Part shown: piece after piece, positions 31,504-41,639 of the stretch
Numbering within the stretch: the first letter of the stretch is position 1
How the letters are laid out: each line of letters starts with the position of its first letter
Assembly (NCBI RefSeq): GCF_910592395.1
Contig: NC_088311.1
Location: 13,892,501-13,956,500 of the forward strand
Direction: 5' to 3'
Origin: Lineus longissimus
Lineage: Eukaryota; Nemertea; Pilidiophora; Heteronemertea; Lineidae
Length of the DNA: 64,000 nucleotides
Translations under genes and position numbers: made by a program
Notes under the pieces: model-generated
Databases searched by the model: none
What the model saw: only the letters and a program-made list of their open reading frames with translations
What the model was told of the DNA's origin: nothing

Positions 31504-31727
31504 GATCTTATGCCATGGTAAGATTCTTTTATACCAACTCTTGTTGATACTTTGCGGTGTACCGTATTTTGTAATGTTTCAGTGATGGTTGTAGATATGA
31601 GGTTAGAGGGACGTGGATAATAAATAATGTAAATATATATCTTAGTTGGTTTAGTCTTTGGGTTCGAGTTCAGAGTTGCAAGAAGTTTATACGGTGACAA
31701 AATATTATAAGCCCTTTTCCCGCTACA

Positions 31728-31870
31728 CCAGATGATGTAGGTCATATCGAGAGTGCTCTGCCATGTGAGATCGGAGGCGTGTAGCTACTACGGGTTCAAT
31801 CAGCTTGGACAAATATGAGAGGTTCGACACAGGGCGATAATTTGATAGCAAATCCTGGTAGAGTGATGGC
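31728..31870 (-). pseudogene. LINE B reverse transcriptase fragment
   Basis: The minus-strand frame reads LLSNYRPVSNLSYLSKLIE followed by PVVATRLRSHMAEHSRYDL, the RT N-terminal block also seen in LINE A. It stops at the LTR element boundary. Confidence 0.8.
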
Positions 31871-34333
31871 TTTTTGGCTCACCGTAAGGGGAGTCTATAT
31901 GATAGCGCTGTGTCCGTCGTCGTTGTCGTCGTCGTCGTCGTCGTCTTCGTCGTCGTCGTCGTCGTATCCTAACAGTGGCACGTTTCTTAACTGCTAGGGC
32001 TATGAACTTGAAACTTTGTACACAGAATGCCCTAGGTCAGCTGACCTATGACACTGATTTTCGGTCCGATCTGATTCTCTGTTTGGCCACCAGGGGGCCA
32101 AATGTCGATATCTAAAAAATGTGATATCTCGCTTATTAGTGACTTGTTTTCGATAAAACTTTTGTTGTAGGTACTCATAGCAAATATACATTTTATATTA
32201 TACGGGTTTTTAATTTGACCTTGTTTTCAAGGTCACAGAGGTCATATGGCGTAAATTGGCCATTAGAGTGTAAACTATGGCACGTTTCTTAACCACTAAA
32301 GCTATGAACTTGAAACTTGGTACATATAACCCCCTATACCACATAGCCTCTGGTGCTGAATTTTGGTTCGATCTGATTCCTAACTTTGCCACCAGGGGGC
32401 CAAAAGTGGAAATCTAAAAAGTGTGATATCTCGCTTATAAGTGACTTGTTTTCGATAAAATTCTTATGGTAGGTACTGTTTGGAAGAATACATCACATGT
32501 TATACGGGTTTTCAATTTGACCTAATTTTCAAGGTCACAGAAGTCATATGGCGTAAATTGGCTGTTAGAGTGTAAACTATGGCACGTTTCTTAACCAGTA
32601 AAGCTATGAACTCGAAACTTGGTGCATATAAGGGATCACGTCCAAAGTCCGCACGCGAATATTCGCTGCGCGAATCGGGGCGAAAATTCACCTGGTCGAA
32701 TATCGCCACATTCATTCGCCTCCAAATCGCTCCCTGCTTCGGCGATTCTATTATGATCAGGCGAAAATTCAGACTGAATAAAAATCGCAGGCGAAAATAA
32801 TAATCGCGCCTAATTCGCTCTCACCAACCATCGGAACGAAGCGAATAGAGGCCTATATGTGTTGTAGTATGCCTATTCCGACATCAGCTGATAGCAGACC
32901 GAACAAAAACACAAACTGGAATTCCCGGTCAACCTGACTGCAGTAATCATATACATCACATCTATCCACGAGGAGCTACACAAATTTGGCACAGAGGTTT
33001 GAGGTTCTTAGTATTATGGTATGTATTCCGAAGGATTGTGGCGGAATGTACCGAATCATACAGCTAATCATAGTTAGGCTTATGTTTCCGAGTCTCAGCC
33101 AACCAATCAAGATCTTTGTAGTATCCGGTTATCCTAAACAGCATCCACCAGCGCCCGCCAGCGTTCACCAGGTTTAAAGTCGGGTATAAAGTCATCAAAA
33201 TAATATTTTGTGGCCGAAACGTAATACGTACACCATAAAAAATACATTTCCTAAAAATTTCATGCTTATTTCGTTTAAGACCATTAGATTTTACTTTGAT
33301 GGTTTTAATGTATGTATGTGTTTAAACCTGGTGGACGCTGTTTAGTATGACCCGATTTGTTTACGTGACTGCACTTTTCCGCCAATAAAGCAAGACGAAA
33401 GTCGTTGCAAAATCGTTCCGAATATCGGACTAGCATGCAAGAGCCACCAATTTCGTAAAATCGCTCCATTATCGCCTGGAGCGATTTTTGGGGCGAAATC
33501 GAAGAATTGGCGCGATTGTGGGCGAATTTCACATCTGACATTCCGGCGATTTCATATTTTCGCCTCGCATTCGCCGGTCGATTTTCGGACAGATTTCGCA
33601 GGCGAAATACTGTAGGGTGAATTTCGCCGGCGAATATCGCGTGCGGACTTTGAACGTGATCCCTAACCCCCTACATCAGATAACGTCTGATGTCGAATTT
33701 TGGCCTGATCTGATTCTTTATTCGGCCACCAGGGGGCCATAACGGAAAAAGGAAGAAGTGCAATATCTTGCTTATTTGAGTGAATTGTTTTCGATAAAAT
33801 TTTATGGCAGGGACTCCTAGCAAGGATACATCACATTTCCTATGATTTTTGGATTTGACCTCCTTTTCTAGGTCACAGAGGTCAAATGGCGTAAATTGAC
33901 CGTTCGAGTGTAACTATGGCACGTTTCTTAACTGCTAAAGCTATGAACTTGAAAGTTGGTACATGTAACCCCCTACATCAGATAATCTCTGACACCGAAT
34001 TTTGGCCTGATCTGATTCTTGATTTGGCCATCAGGGGGTCAAAACTGAAAAAGTAGGACGTGCAATATCTCGCTTATTAATGACTTTTTTTCGATGAATT
34101 TTTTATTGCAGGGACTCTTAGCAATCACACGATATTGATCTTATTGATGTCATAGACAATTATTGGTTGGATCATAAACTTATATATACTGCCCTGTCTT
34201 ATTACTTGACATCAATACACATCTAAAAAAAGCCTTCATGCCTGATTGTGTTCACCATATTCACCTCTAAACTAAGCATGATCCTGCCTACTAAAAGATG
34301 TATACGGTGAGCACAATGGCCCCTGGCCGTTTC
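31871..34333 (-). mobile_element. Helentron-like element 3 inside LINE B
   Basis: Reads on the plus strand relative to its own ends: T-run plus GGCTCACCGTAAGG at 31871, (GTC)n to about 31,965, satellite units near 31,977, 32,278, 32,581 and 33,917, a short 3' piece of the endonuclease (34,120-34,200, keeping the DH of the catalytic motif as YWLDHKLIYTAL), then GGTGAGC and the GGCC hairpin at 34,307-34,333. Strand is listed as minus only because the host LINE is minus; the element itself is plus. A 1-kb MITE sits inside the third satellite unit. Confidence 0.82.
32632..33663. mobile_element. Harbinger-like MITE (TAA target duplication)
   Basis: 1,032 bp. Left end GGGATCACGTCCAAAGTCCG, right end the inverted GGACTTTGAACGTGATCCC; the inverted match extends about 34 bp into a CGCACGCGAATATTCGC-type block. 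Flanked by TAA at 32629-32631 and 33664-33666. The empty site is seen in Helentron 1 near 6,390 (GCATATAACCCCC). A 3-bp TWA duplication is typical of PIF/Harbinger. Several GGCGAAAAT/GGCGAAATCG motifs occur in the interior. No coding sequence. Confidence 0.85.
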
Positions 34334-35628
34334 ATTCAGCAGTGGTTTGACAATGGCAGACTTCAAGGAGCAGGGGACACTAGCACAGGTCAATGATTTG
34401 TTTATGATGTTGACCAGAACTGGGAGTACAGGGTTCAAACACTTCTTCAGGAGCCAGGTTCGAATTGGGTCCAACTCACAACTCTTTGCAGGAAGCTGCA
34501 TTATCAGCTTCCTGACCTCATCCTCGGTTGTGGGATCAAAGGCTTGGAGCTGTGGAGTTGACCTGTCGGGATGTGGGCAACTGAAGCTGCTGGAGTCAGC
34601 TCCCCCTGGTCTAAAGAATCCCGTATCTTTCCAACCTTGGCCCTGAAGAAGTCGCTGAACTCCGCTGCCAGTTTCTTCGTGTCAGTGGTGTCTGGTGTAA
34701 CCGGACATCTGTCTCTGCCCAAAAGTTCATCTACAATTTTGAAGAGGTCCTTCTGATTGCAGGCAGCAATCCTGTCCTTGTTTTAGGATAGTTAAGCTGC
34801 TTGATTTTCCCCGACACAATTCGAGCTTGCTCTCTGAAAAGCTGCCTGTTGATCTCAATAGGATGCCTCCTCCATCTACGTTCGAGCTGGCGCCGAATGC
34901 GCCTTTCCTGCAGGATATCATCATCAAGCCACGGAGAGTTTGGTTTCATCACAATCGACCGTGTGGTCAGTGGCGCATGTGCGGCGAGAGTTTCTGATAG
35001 ACACGTATTGTACTGATCAATCAGCTGGCTCAAGTCATCACTCGGTGATGTGAAGAGATCAGTTTGCATCAGATCAACAGAGAATGACTCTGCATTCACT
35101 TTACTGAGCTTCCGAAACGTAACTGACTTGCACTCAGGATTTGTTTTACGTAACTTTACCATCCCATGAATGGCAAAGTGATCCGGAGGTAGCAATGGGT
35201 CGACAGCAACAATCTTGACCAGGTCATCCGGGCCACTCCTTGACATCACCAAGTCCAGCATATTGCCTCGGATGTGGGTTGGCTCATTCACAAGTTGCTT
35301 GAGGTCGAAAGTATCCAGGTAATCTAGCAAGGAGGAAACAGTAGGCTTCTGAGGCTTGTCTGCATGAATGTTGAAATCGCCTACAATCAGCAGATTACTT
35401 GTGGACACAAGGCACTCTAGTAGAGAAGAGAACTCTTCCATGAACTTCGGTGGAAAAGGGTCAGGCCTGTAGACAATGAGGATCCTAACTGATCCACACT
35501 CAGTGGTAACTGACACAAAGAACTGGAATGGGCTGTGCGTATGTTGCTCGAAGGTTAATCCTCCTCTAAGAAGTAGAGCGACACGCCCTCCTCGTTTATG
35601 TGTCCGAAGCACGTGGATGAAACTGTAT
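34334..35628 (-). pseudogene. LINE B endonuclease C-terminal part and RT start
   Basis: Main frame 34731-35612 on the minus strand: RTHKRGGRVALLLRGG, then LLIVGDFNIHADKPQ (active-site GDFN), LDLVMSRSG, LLPPDHFAIHGMV (DH motif), and a linker PNSPWLDDDILQERRIRR typical of this LINE group. Shifted frames (34504-34722 and 34223-34501) continue with LAAEFSDFFRAKVGKIR and the RT start SCELDPIRTWLLKKCLNPVL. It is broken by at least two indels and then by Helentron 3. Confidence 0.85.
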
Positions 35629-35710
35629 GAATGAATGAATGAAAAGCATTTATAGGCGGTGCCTTTCCAAGAGCCTGATCAAGGCGCCACCCCGTTCAAA
35701 ACCGAAAACA

Positions 35711-36171
35711 TCATTCAGAGAAGTGCTTCTTAAAAAGCCACGTCTTTAGCTGAAGTTTGAAACTGGTGATATTTTGGCATGCCTTGACGTGGCCAGGGAG
35801 GGCGTTCCAAAGAACAGGTGCACAAGACGAGAGACTCCAGTCGCCTAGCCGAGTTCGGGTTCTTTTGACGGAGACCCGCTCAAGCCCAGAATACCGCGTC
35901 TCTCGTCGGCCAGGTGCAGCACTCAAAAACCCATCGAAATATTGTGGTGCAAGACCGCTATAGATCTTATAAGCAGTCAGCGAGATCTTGTACTCGATCC
36001 TTGACCTAACAGGGAGCCAGTCCAATTGCCGAAGGGCAGGGGTTATGTGTGCAGATTTCCTAAGACGGAGGACAATCCTGGCAGCCCAGTTCTGAATACG
36101 CTGGAGTGGAGCAATGGTACTTTCATGGAGACCATACAGAATGCCATTATTGCAATCTAACCGGGAGCTCA
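35711..36171 (-). pseudogene. LINE A ORF2 C-terminal region
   Basis: Picks up the RT thumb/C-terminal region directly after the AGCT target site. The region near 36,040-36,170 reads as the continuation of the 38702-39794 frame, and 35711-36025 gives LDWLPVRSRIEYKISLTAYK, APVLWNALPGHVKAC and a final FKLQLKTWLFKKHFSE. This ending is typical of CR1/L2 ORF2 proteins. Terminates at 35711-35713, about 70 bp before the (TTCA)n tail. Confidence 0.9.
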
Positions 36172-38701
36172 GTCAGTTGGCCGCGCCCCCGTTCGCAGCG
36201 CCAAAAGAGCGTTTCTCTCTGCGTTGCGCTGCTACTGTCACCTATCGGTAAAAATTTGATACTAATTCGCGCCATATTTGTGGCAGAGACTAAAACCTCT
36301 GTAGCATGCACGACTGTTCGGGGAGAGCGATTGATCAAAGATGGCGAAATTGTTAGTTATTGAAAGAAAAAATTGGTGTTTATTTCATCAAATTCCAAGC
36401 AAAATCAACCGAGTTTGATCAATTTTTCGAAATATGATATTTTCGCAATCTTCGCTGAACATACCTCACTCAAAGATATTTTCCAGCTTTGCGGCGATAT
36501 TTGGTAAATTGATTTTTTGCGAAGTGGTTGACCAATCCTAAATGAATTCATATCTTTTAAAACATTTGAGCACCCGGTTTCCTAAATATTTCTTTTTTGG
36601 CACTTAATTTGGTGATTTTTCGAAGAAATCTCATTAATATTTATGACGTTTTGGATCACGTGATGTTAATCAAGCCGTTTTTCGCGGCAATTGCGTGCAC
36701 GACGCGATATTGTAAAAATATTTTAATGCACAGCGTGTCTCAAAAAAATTGTGGTTAAAAGTGAGAATGGCATGATGGTAGCCTGTTTGAGTTCTGTTGA
36801 TGAATATGCTTAGTCTGACTATAATTTCTACAACTTGTGGCCAAATGACCAGATGATTTTGAGCCTTTTGATAAAGCTACTGGTAGAATAGTCTTCAGAA
36901 ATGTCAGAGCGACAGTGACTGAGTGAGTGTTATGTTATTGTTATGTTATGAGACTGGAGGTATGTCATGTGTTCCACCATATCGTCATTGATATTGACCA
37001 GGAATACTATCGATTTGTGTGGATGTGCTCAAACAGTAAAGCATGAGCCATGATGCTTCACTTCCGAAAAGATCCAGGTGACTGAGATGTCTACTACTAC
37101 TGTTGGGCAATCCGGCTGATTCTTCAGAAATTTCTCTGTATATCCTCTGTGAAAATAAACTTTCTCATAATGATATATATTTTGTTTGTTTGGTAATTTT
37201 AGTTGCCTATGTTTAGGCACTTTTTTGCCAGATTTGCCTGTAAAAGGCTGCCATAGTTCAGGAAAAGAAATCATATACACATTACAATGTGGATCTTCAC
37301 GGTCCAAAACACCAGGGCCTACTAGGTGACATGGCTCAATAATAGGCATTGTCTGGTAATTTTGGACGACCTTTGGATGGATAGTTTATTTTCCCTGACC
37401 CTGGCCTGGGTCTGAACGGGCTTCCAAGCCATCAATGATGCTTATAAAGCCGGGAATAGCCTCATCAGTACCCCCACAAGAGTTATTTTGTGCCAGACAT
37501 CGCGCACAGAACTTGCCATCATCTCATTTTTAGAGTTGCTGTATCAGTAAAAGATAATACCAAAAAAGTAAAGTATGTAATTTGAGCAGCATGACCAATG
37601 CCAGTGTTAAAGGTGTAAACTTAACCTATTACAGGACATCTTCCTGCAAGATTGTGATTGGTTTAACTTGAAGTTTGTCATCAATTTGACTGTTGTAATT
37701 GTACATCCAGGCTGTTGTCATTCAGGAAAAATCTGCTTTATCTTTCAGCTAATACTTTCACTTCTCCAGTCAGTCGGGTTTGATGAACATGTCAAGCTGT
37801 TGAATGGTGTAAACAATCATTAGCAAATAACGTCACGAATGAAAATCAGTTTGATTCCTTCCACTTGAAAAGTTCAACAGCACCACTTGCAAGAATTTGA
37901 ATTTGGCATTGTGTTTTACACCCTTCAACAATTGACTGTCTGTTTGTTATTGGTGTTCTTGTTTCAATGTTAGCGTTTCACTGTTAAAGAGTTTCAAGAT
38001 GCAGAAGAGAGGATTAGTTATCTTTAATGTTAAGTTTCTTCTTTGCATCATTTTGTCATTAAATTTGGGCAATGGTGGTCTCATGAAAGGAGGGATGGGA
38101 CGGCAGGATGGGCTATTGGACAAGTTTTCATAATCAGTATTCTAGAACACGTTTTGTAGCGATGGTGGCGATCCTAGTGTTCGGGCCTCTTCGGCTCAAC
38201 TTCGGGTGTGGTCGGAACCTAAATCCGGCTGCAACATTTTCTGACAAAAATCAGAGGCAACTTAAACGTATTTTCTAGCCGTGCGGCAGAAATAATCATT
38301 TTTACTATCGTGTTATTCAGTCAAAGATACATATAACAATAAATATCAGTCATTACTTCTGAGCACGCGCGATGTTTTTGATGAGTTTGGTGCATTTATT
38401 CAACAAAATTACGTGAAAAAATTGCAAATTTTCGGGCGACGACCGCTGTTCAAAGTCACGTAAACAGCAAACCTCAGGACTTTTTACACTTTTTTCTTAA
38501 TGAAACTACTAATTAATGTTTCATCTAGAATAATATGTTCCGTTTACATGTCATTCAGAAAGATTTTGGCAAGTTTAGGATCGATTTCCGACTTCATATT
38601 TTTCACGCCTAAATGTACGCGATAATGAGCTCGTAATGATATGCAGTGACGTCATAACGCAGAGAGAATTACGCGGAAATGGGGCCGCGGCCAACTGACT
38701 G
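36172..38701. mobile_element. 2.5-kb TIR element with 4-bp AGCT target duplication
   Basis: Ends CAGTCAGTTGGCCGCG at 36172 and its inverted copy at 38686-38701, flanked by AGCT at 36168-36171 and 38702-38705. Removing it with one AGCT rejoins LINE A's RT in frame. The interior is AT-rich. The longest frame is 37029-37349 (minus, 106 codons), which has FPELWQPFTGKSGKKVPKHR and no recognised domain. A 4-bp target duplication that is not TTAA narrows the options (Chapaev, Academ, Sola2 or unknown). Probably non-autonomous. Confidence 0.85.
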
Positions 38702-39794
38702 AGCTGACCAACGCACAAACCAAACGCTCTGCGCTAGCTTGATCGAGGTACTTTCTCACACGACCGATGTTGTAAAGGCTTGCACTAGCTGCCCTGCAGA
38801 TGGAGGAGACCTGTTTCATCATGGTCATATTCTTATCCAGCCAAACGCCCAAGTCCTTCACACAATCCGATTCATGAATGTCCTGACCGCCAACCACAAT
38901 GGACGAAATAGAGCCAGTCCTTCTGGAGGACACAAAGTTTGCCATGTCGGTCTTAGGTGCGTTTAGAGCAAGTTTATTGTCCATTAACCAATCTCCAATG
39001 TCACTGATGCAGTCCTCTGCGTGAGAGAGTACCTGAGCACCGCCCTCCTTGTCACCACAGCGAAAGCTGTCCATCAGCTGATTATCATCAGCGTACATCT
39101 CAAAGGTGATCCTCTTCTCACGGATCAGGTCACCAAGGGGAAGCGTGTATATAGTGAACAGGATCGGCCCCAAAACTGAGCCTTGCGGGACACCGTACCT
39201 CAGCTCGACACTATCTGACACACAACCATTTACTGAAACAGATACCTGTCGCTGTTGAAGGTATGAAGCAAACCAGTTCAAGGCTTGAGACGTCAAACCT
39301 ATTCTGTCATGCAGCCTGGCGAGTAAGATCTCATGATCAACAGTGTCAAATGCGGCTGACATATCGAGGAGAACTAGAAACGCTTCATGACCTTCGTCCA
39401 TGCATGACAGAATGTTGTCGACGACCTTTAACAGGACTGTTTCCGTACTGTGACCCTCGCGGTAACCCGATTGGTTCGGGTCGTAGAGCCCATGAGTGGA
39501 CATATGTTCCTTTAGACGTGAAACCACGATCCTCTCAATCAGTTTTGACAAGTACGATAGGTTGGACACCGGGCGGTAGTTTGAAAGAACATCCTTGTCC
39601 AAATTCGACTTTTTCAAAAGCGGCGTGACAAGCGCACCCTTTAGGCTAGGTGGCACTTGCCCAAGTTCAATTGACAAGTTAATGATCTTGACTAGCGCTG
39701 GTAATAGTGGAGGCAGACATTTCTTGAGGAGACTGGTGGGGATTGGATCTAAGCTACATCCCTTTGGTGGTAAGGATAAGACAAGCTTCTCCAC
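38702..39794 (-). pseudogene. LINE A reverse transcriptase, main part
   Basis: An uninterrupted frame from 39794 to the inserted element. Motifs: GCSLDPIPTSLLKKCLPPLL, SNYRPVSNLSYLSKLIER, NQSGYREGHSTETVLL, LVLLDMSAAFDTVDHEILL (catalytic Asp), VPQGSVLGPILFTIYTLP, FEMYADDNQLM (YADD box), LNAPKTDMANF and CVKDLGVWLDKNM. All key RT residues are visible. It reads into the TIR element after LVCALVSS. No internal stop, so this insertion may be fairly young. Confidence 0.92.
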
Positions 39795-39814
39795 TTCAGC
39801 CTATCCTAGCCTAT

Positions 39815-40282
39815 GTATCCCTTCAGCACGTCTGTCACACCGGCTATGGTTATCCTATCCGTTTCACTACCAGTCAGCCAAGTCTCTGTAACTATGACAA
39901 TGTCTGTGTCATGAGACAACACAGATTCACATAGAGGTGTGACCTTTCCAGTCAGAGAACAAGCATTTCAGCAAGTCCATTTCATGCCCTTGTCCTTTGA
40001 CATGCCTTTAACATGTTTCCCCGCCCTGTTTTTACGCCGAGTTGAACACCTTTTGTAAAGGTTCATTGTCCTTGGGCAAGACATCAAATCCTTCGAAATG
40101 GATGCCTTCCTGACACCAGACCTTAGGTCACTTAGCTCAGTCCCTGTGTACCTGTACATTCCGCAGTGTTCGTGTATATCCACTGTACATACTGTGCTAA
40201 TGGCTGGTCCCCGTGTGGGACTCACCAAGTGAGACAAAATTGAACACCACAAAAGTATGTGAAAAGTCCTCCAAGACAACAT
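39815..40282 (-). pseudogene. LINE B ORF2 start and endonuclease N-terminus
   Basis: Minus-strand frame from 40282 with a hydrophobic start (FHILLWCSILSHLV), a GPAIST and IHEHCGMYRYTG region and a basic stretch (KRCSTRRKNRAGKHVKGMS). After an in-frame TGA near 39,970 it continues as NACSLTGKVTPLCESVL, then DTDIVIVTETWLTG (active-site Glu of the APE-like endonuclease) up to the LINE A insertion. One stop in about 155 codons. Confidence 0.8.
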
Positions 40283-40299
40283 AAACTAAATCAGCATGG

Positions 40300-40803
40300 T
40301 CACAACAGATTCACTAAATCATTCAGAATGAAATTAAAGCGAAAGTCAGTTGTCATCGCTAGGATAATTGGAGAAGTTTGAGGAGGCCTAGAGAGCAGCT
40401 TTTCAGCGCTCACCCTGTCATATATAGATTTATAGATGGTAGTACAGAGTTGGTTCATGTATCTCTTATGAAAGGAAATGTGACCGTGTAGAGCCAAGCT
40501 TACACAATGAAAGAAGCAGTTGCCGTCACCAGGTACAGGTAAAATCTTAAAATTGAAGTTTGGGAAGGAGAGTGTGTTCATAGTCCTAGCAATGGGAAGT
40601 AGAGGACAAGCTGATGGAACTTGATGTGCAGTGGTAGTTGTGACATCATCAGCAGACATTTTTGAAGTTGTAACAAGAACATCACAAGCGACACCACTTG
40701 ATGAACGCCACAACCGGACGGACGTGTTTAATAGAGGGCTCCTACGTTTAATGTAATTATACACCAATTTAAAGTCGAGAAGGACTATAAAATAAACAGT
40801 CAA
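40300..40803 (-). CDS. OTU-like cysteine protease N-terminal half, upstream of LINE B
   Basis: 167-codon minus-strand frame. The region from FKILPVPGDGNCFFHCVSLALHG contains the OTU catalytic block: Asp in GDGNC and the nucleophile Cys immediately after Asn. HISFHKRYMNQLCTTIYKSI follows as expected for the next helices. The catalytic His region is missing; the frame stops soon after FNFILNDLVNLL. The only ATG in a reasonable place is KMSADDV (near 40,660), so residues before it may be non-coding. It ends 18 bp before the first ORF of LINE B on the same strand, suggesting it is part of that LINE (as ORF1 or a fused domain). OTU domains act on ubiquitin; substrate here unknown. Confidence 0.65.
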   Translation of the reverse strand: MTVYFIVLLDFKLVYNYIKRRSPLLNTSVRLWRSSSGVACDVLVTTSKMSADDVTTTTAHQVPSACPLLPIARTMNTLSFPNFNFKILPVPGDGNCFFHCVSLALHGHISFHKRYMNQLCTTIYKSIYDRVSAEKLLSRPPQTSPIILAMTTDFRFNFILNDLVNLL

Positions 40804-41020
40804 GAAGGACTATAAAATATACTCTCAGCGAGCAAGGATAGAGAGATGGCGAGGAGGCCAAAAGTCGAGTAGGACCATAAAAAAAAACAGTCGAGAAGGA
40901 CTATAAAATATACTCTCAGCGAGCAAGGATGGAGAGATGGCGAGGAGGCCAAAAGTCGAGTAGGACCATAAAAAAAAACAGTCGAGAAGGACTATAAAAT
41001 AACAGTCGAGGAGGACTCTA
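40772..41020. repeat. ~91-bp tandem repeats
   Basis: Units starting CAGTC(A/G)AGAAGGACTATAAAATA begin near 40,798, 40,888 and 40,979, with a shorter partial copy before and a partial CAGTCGAGGAGGACTCTATAG after. Each holds an A-run of 8-9 and GAGAGATGGCGAGGAGGCC. It lies between the OTU ORF (minus) and the DIRS gag (plus); either element could own it as a 5' repeat array. Confidence 0.88.
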
Positions 41021-41481
41021 TAGATCTATGCGAGAAGGCGATGGATTAGTGCCAATATATGTCACATGTGTAGTGATCATCGTCAGCAATATGTCATGGT
41101 GCTGTTTGTGGTAGATGTTATCGAGTTTGCATCGTCGTGTGATATTCATGGAAGTTGATTAGGGCAAGGAGTATGCCGTTTGTTGCAGGCATTACTGCCT
41201 TTCTTTGGTTGAGTGCGTAAGCCGTAGGCTCTGACTGTATAATGATATTATTCTTACATCTAATAATGCTTGTTGAAGCTGTGCATGGAATAATAGTTTT
41301 GCTTGGGTGAATTTTGGCTGGTCTTCGTATATTCATATTGTTGTAGCAGGGGACAGGCCCTCTGGTCAAGGTTGCTGTGCGAAGTTTCTCTACTTATAAG
41401 TCAGACGTTTATGTACCGGGTAGTTTTGCTGACACTTATAGCTGACGTAGTGATCCTCTCTGCTATACAGCGTTGAGCAAG

Positions 41482-41500
41482 AGGGGGGGGGGGGGGGGTT
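41482..41500 (+). repeat. G homopolymer run
   Basis: About 18 consecutive G residues preceding GTTCACCGAGC. Likely unstable in length and a possible assembly-error site. Confidence 0.9.
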
Positions 41501-41639
41501 CACCGAGCAGGCGGTGTGGCGGTTGGTCGAGTCCCTCGGGGCCAGCGATACCATCAATTTATCAAAGTATAAGATCGTATTTGTGCGAGTGGTTATGTTA
41601 CACGGACGTCTATATATTGGGTTATATATTTTGGAGCAT

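Larger units (their letters stand above)
21598..31727 (+). mobile_element. Gag-only LTR retrotransposon with two inverted insertions in its 3' LTR
   Basis: The 5' LTR remnant (21598-22169) ends …CCCGCTACA and is followed by leader, a gag-like gene, tandem repeats, a polypurine tract (GTGGGGGCGATG) and a 3' LTR starting TGACAATATT. The 3' LTR is found in three pieces (24391-24461, 27607-28020, 31506-31727) separated by two copies of a 3.1-3.5 kb repeat. Pieces two and three match the 5' LTR contiguously, so both repeats are later insertions. The internal region without them is about 2.2 kb with no protease, RT or integrase, so it depends on a partner element. Confidence 0.78.
24391..31727 (+). 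repeat. 3' LTR in three pieces
   Basis: Pieces 24391-24461, 27607-28020 and 31506-31727 sum to about 707 bp, running TGACAATATT … GCTACA. The second junction is confirmed by the 5' LTR, where CACCCTTGA and TCTTATGCC are contiguous. The first junction has no intact copy in the window. The element end abuts LINE B sequence at 31,728. Confidence 0.75.
35629..39814 (-). mobile_element. LINE A (CR1/L2-like), 5'-truncated, inserted in LINE B
   Basis: Flanked by GTAT (35625-35628 and 39815-39818). On the minus strand it starts within the RT region, so it is strongly 5'-truncated, and ends in (TTCA)n (35629-35645). It is interrupted by a TIR element at 36172-38701. The short tandem 3' tail, the truncation and the target duplication are all as expected for target-primed reverse transcription. 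Confidence 0.9.
31728..40282 (-). mobile_element. LINE B (CR1/L2-like), minus strand, in three pieces
   Basis: On the minus strand the pieces read in order: endonuclease start (40282-39815), endonuclease to RT start (35628-34334), RT continuation (31870-31728). They are separated by LINE A (35629-39814, target duplication GTAT) and Helentron 3 (31871-34333). Joining across LINE A restores GY-SFIHV in the endonuclease; across Helentron 3 it restores the RT linker before SNYRPVSNLSYLSKLIE. The 3' part beyond 31,728 is lost at the LTR retrotransposon end. Several stops and frameshifts are present. LINE A belongs to a related family. Confidence 0.85.

Noticed and set aside
31815-31997. Serine-rich protein frame
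   Set aside because: The serine run is the (GTC)n microsatellite at the Helentron 5' end.
34347-34756. Plus-strand frames over 34347-34756
   Set aside because: They are antisense shadows of the LINE B endonuclease/RT linker.
38739-39934. Plus-strand frames over 38739-39934
   Set aside because: They are antisense to the clear LINE A RT frame and have no domain of their own.
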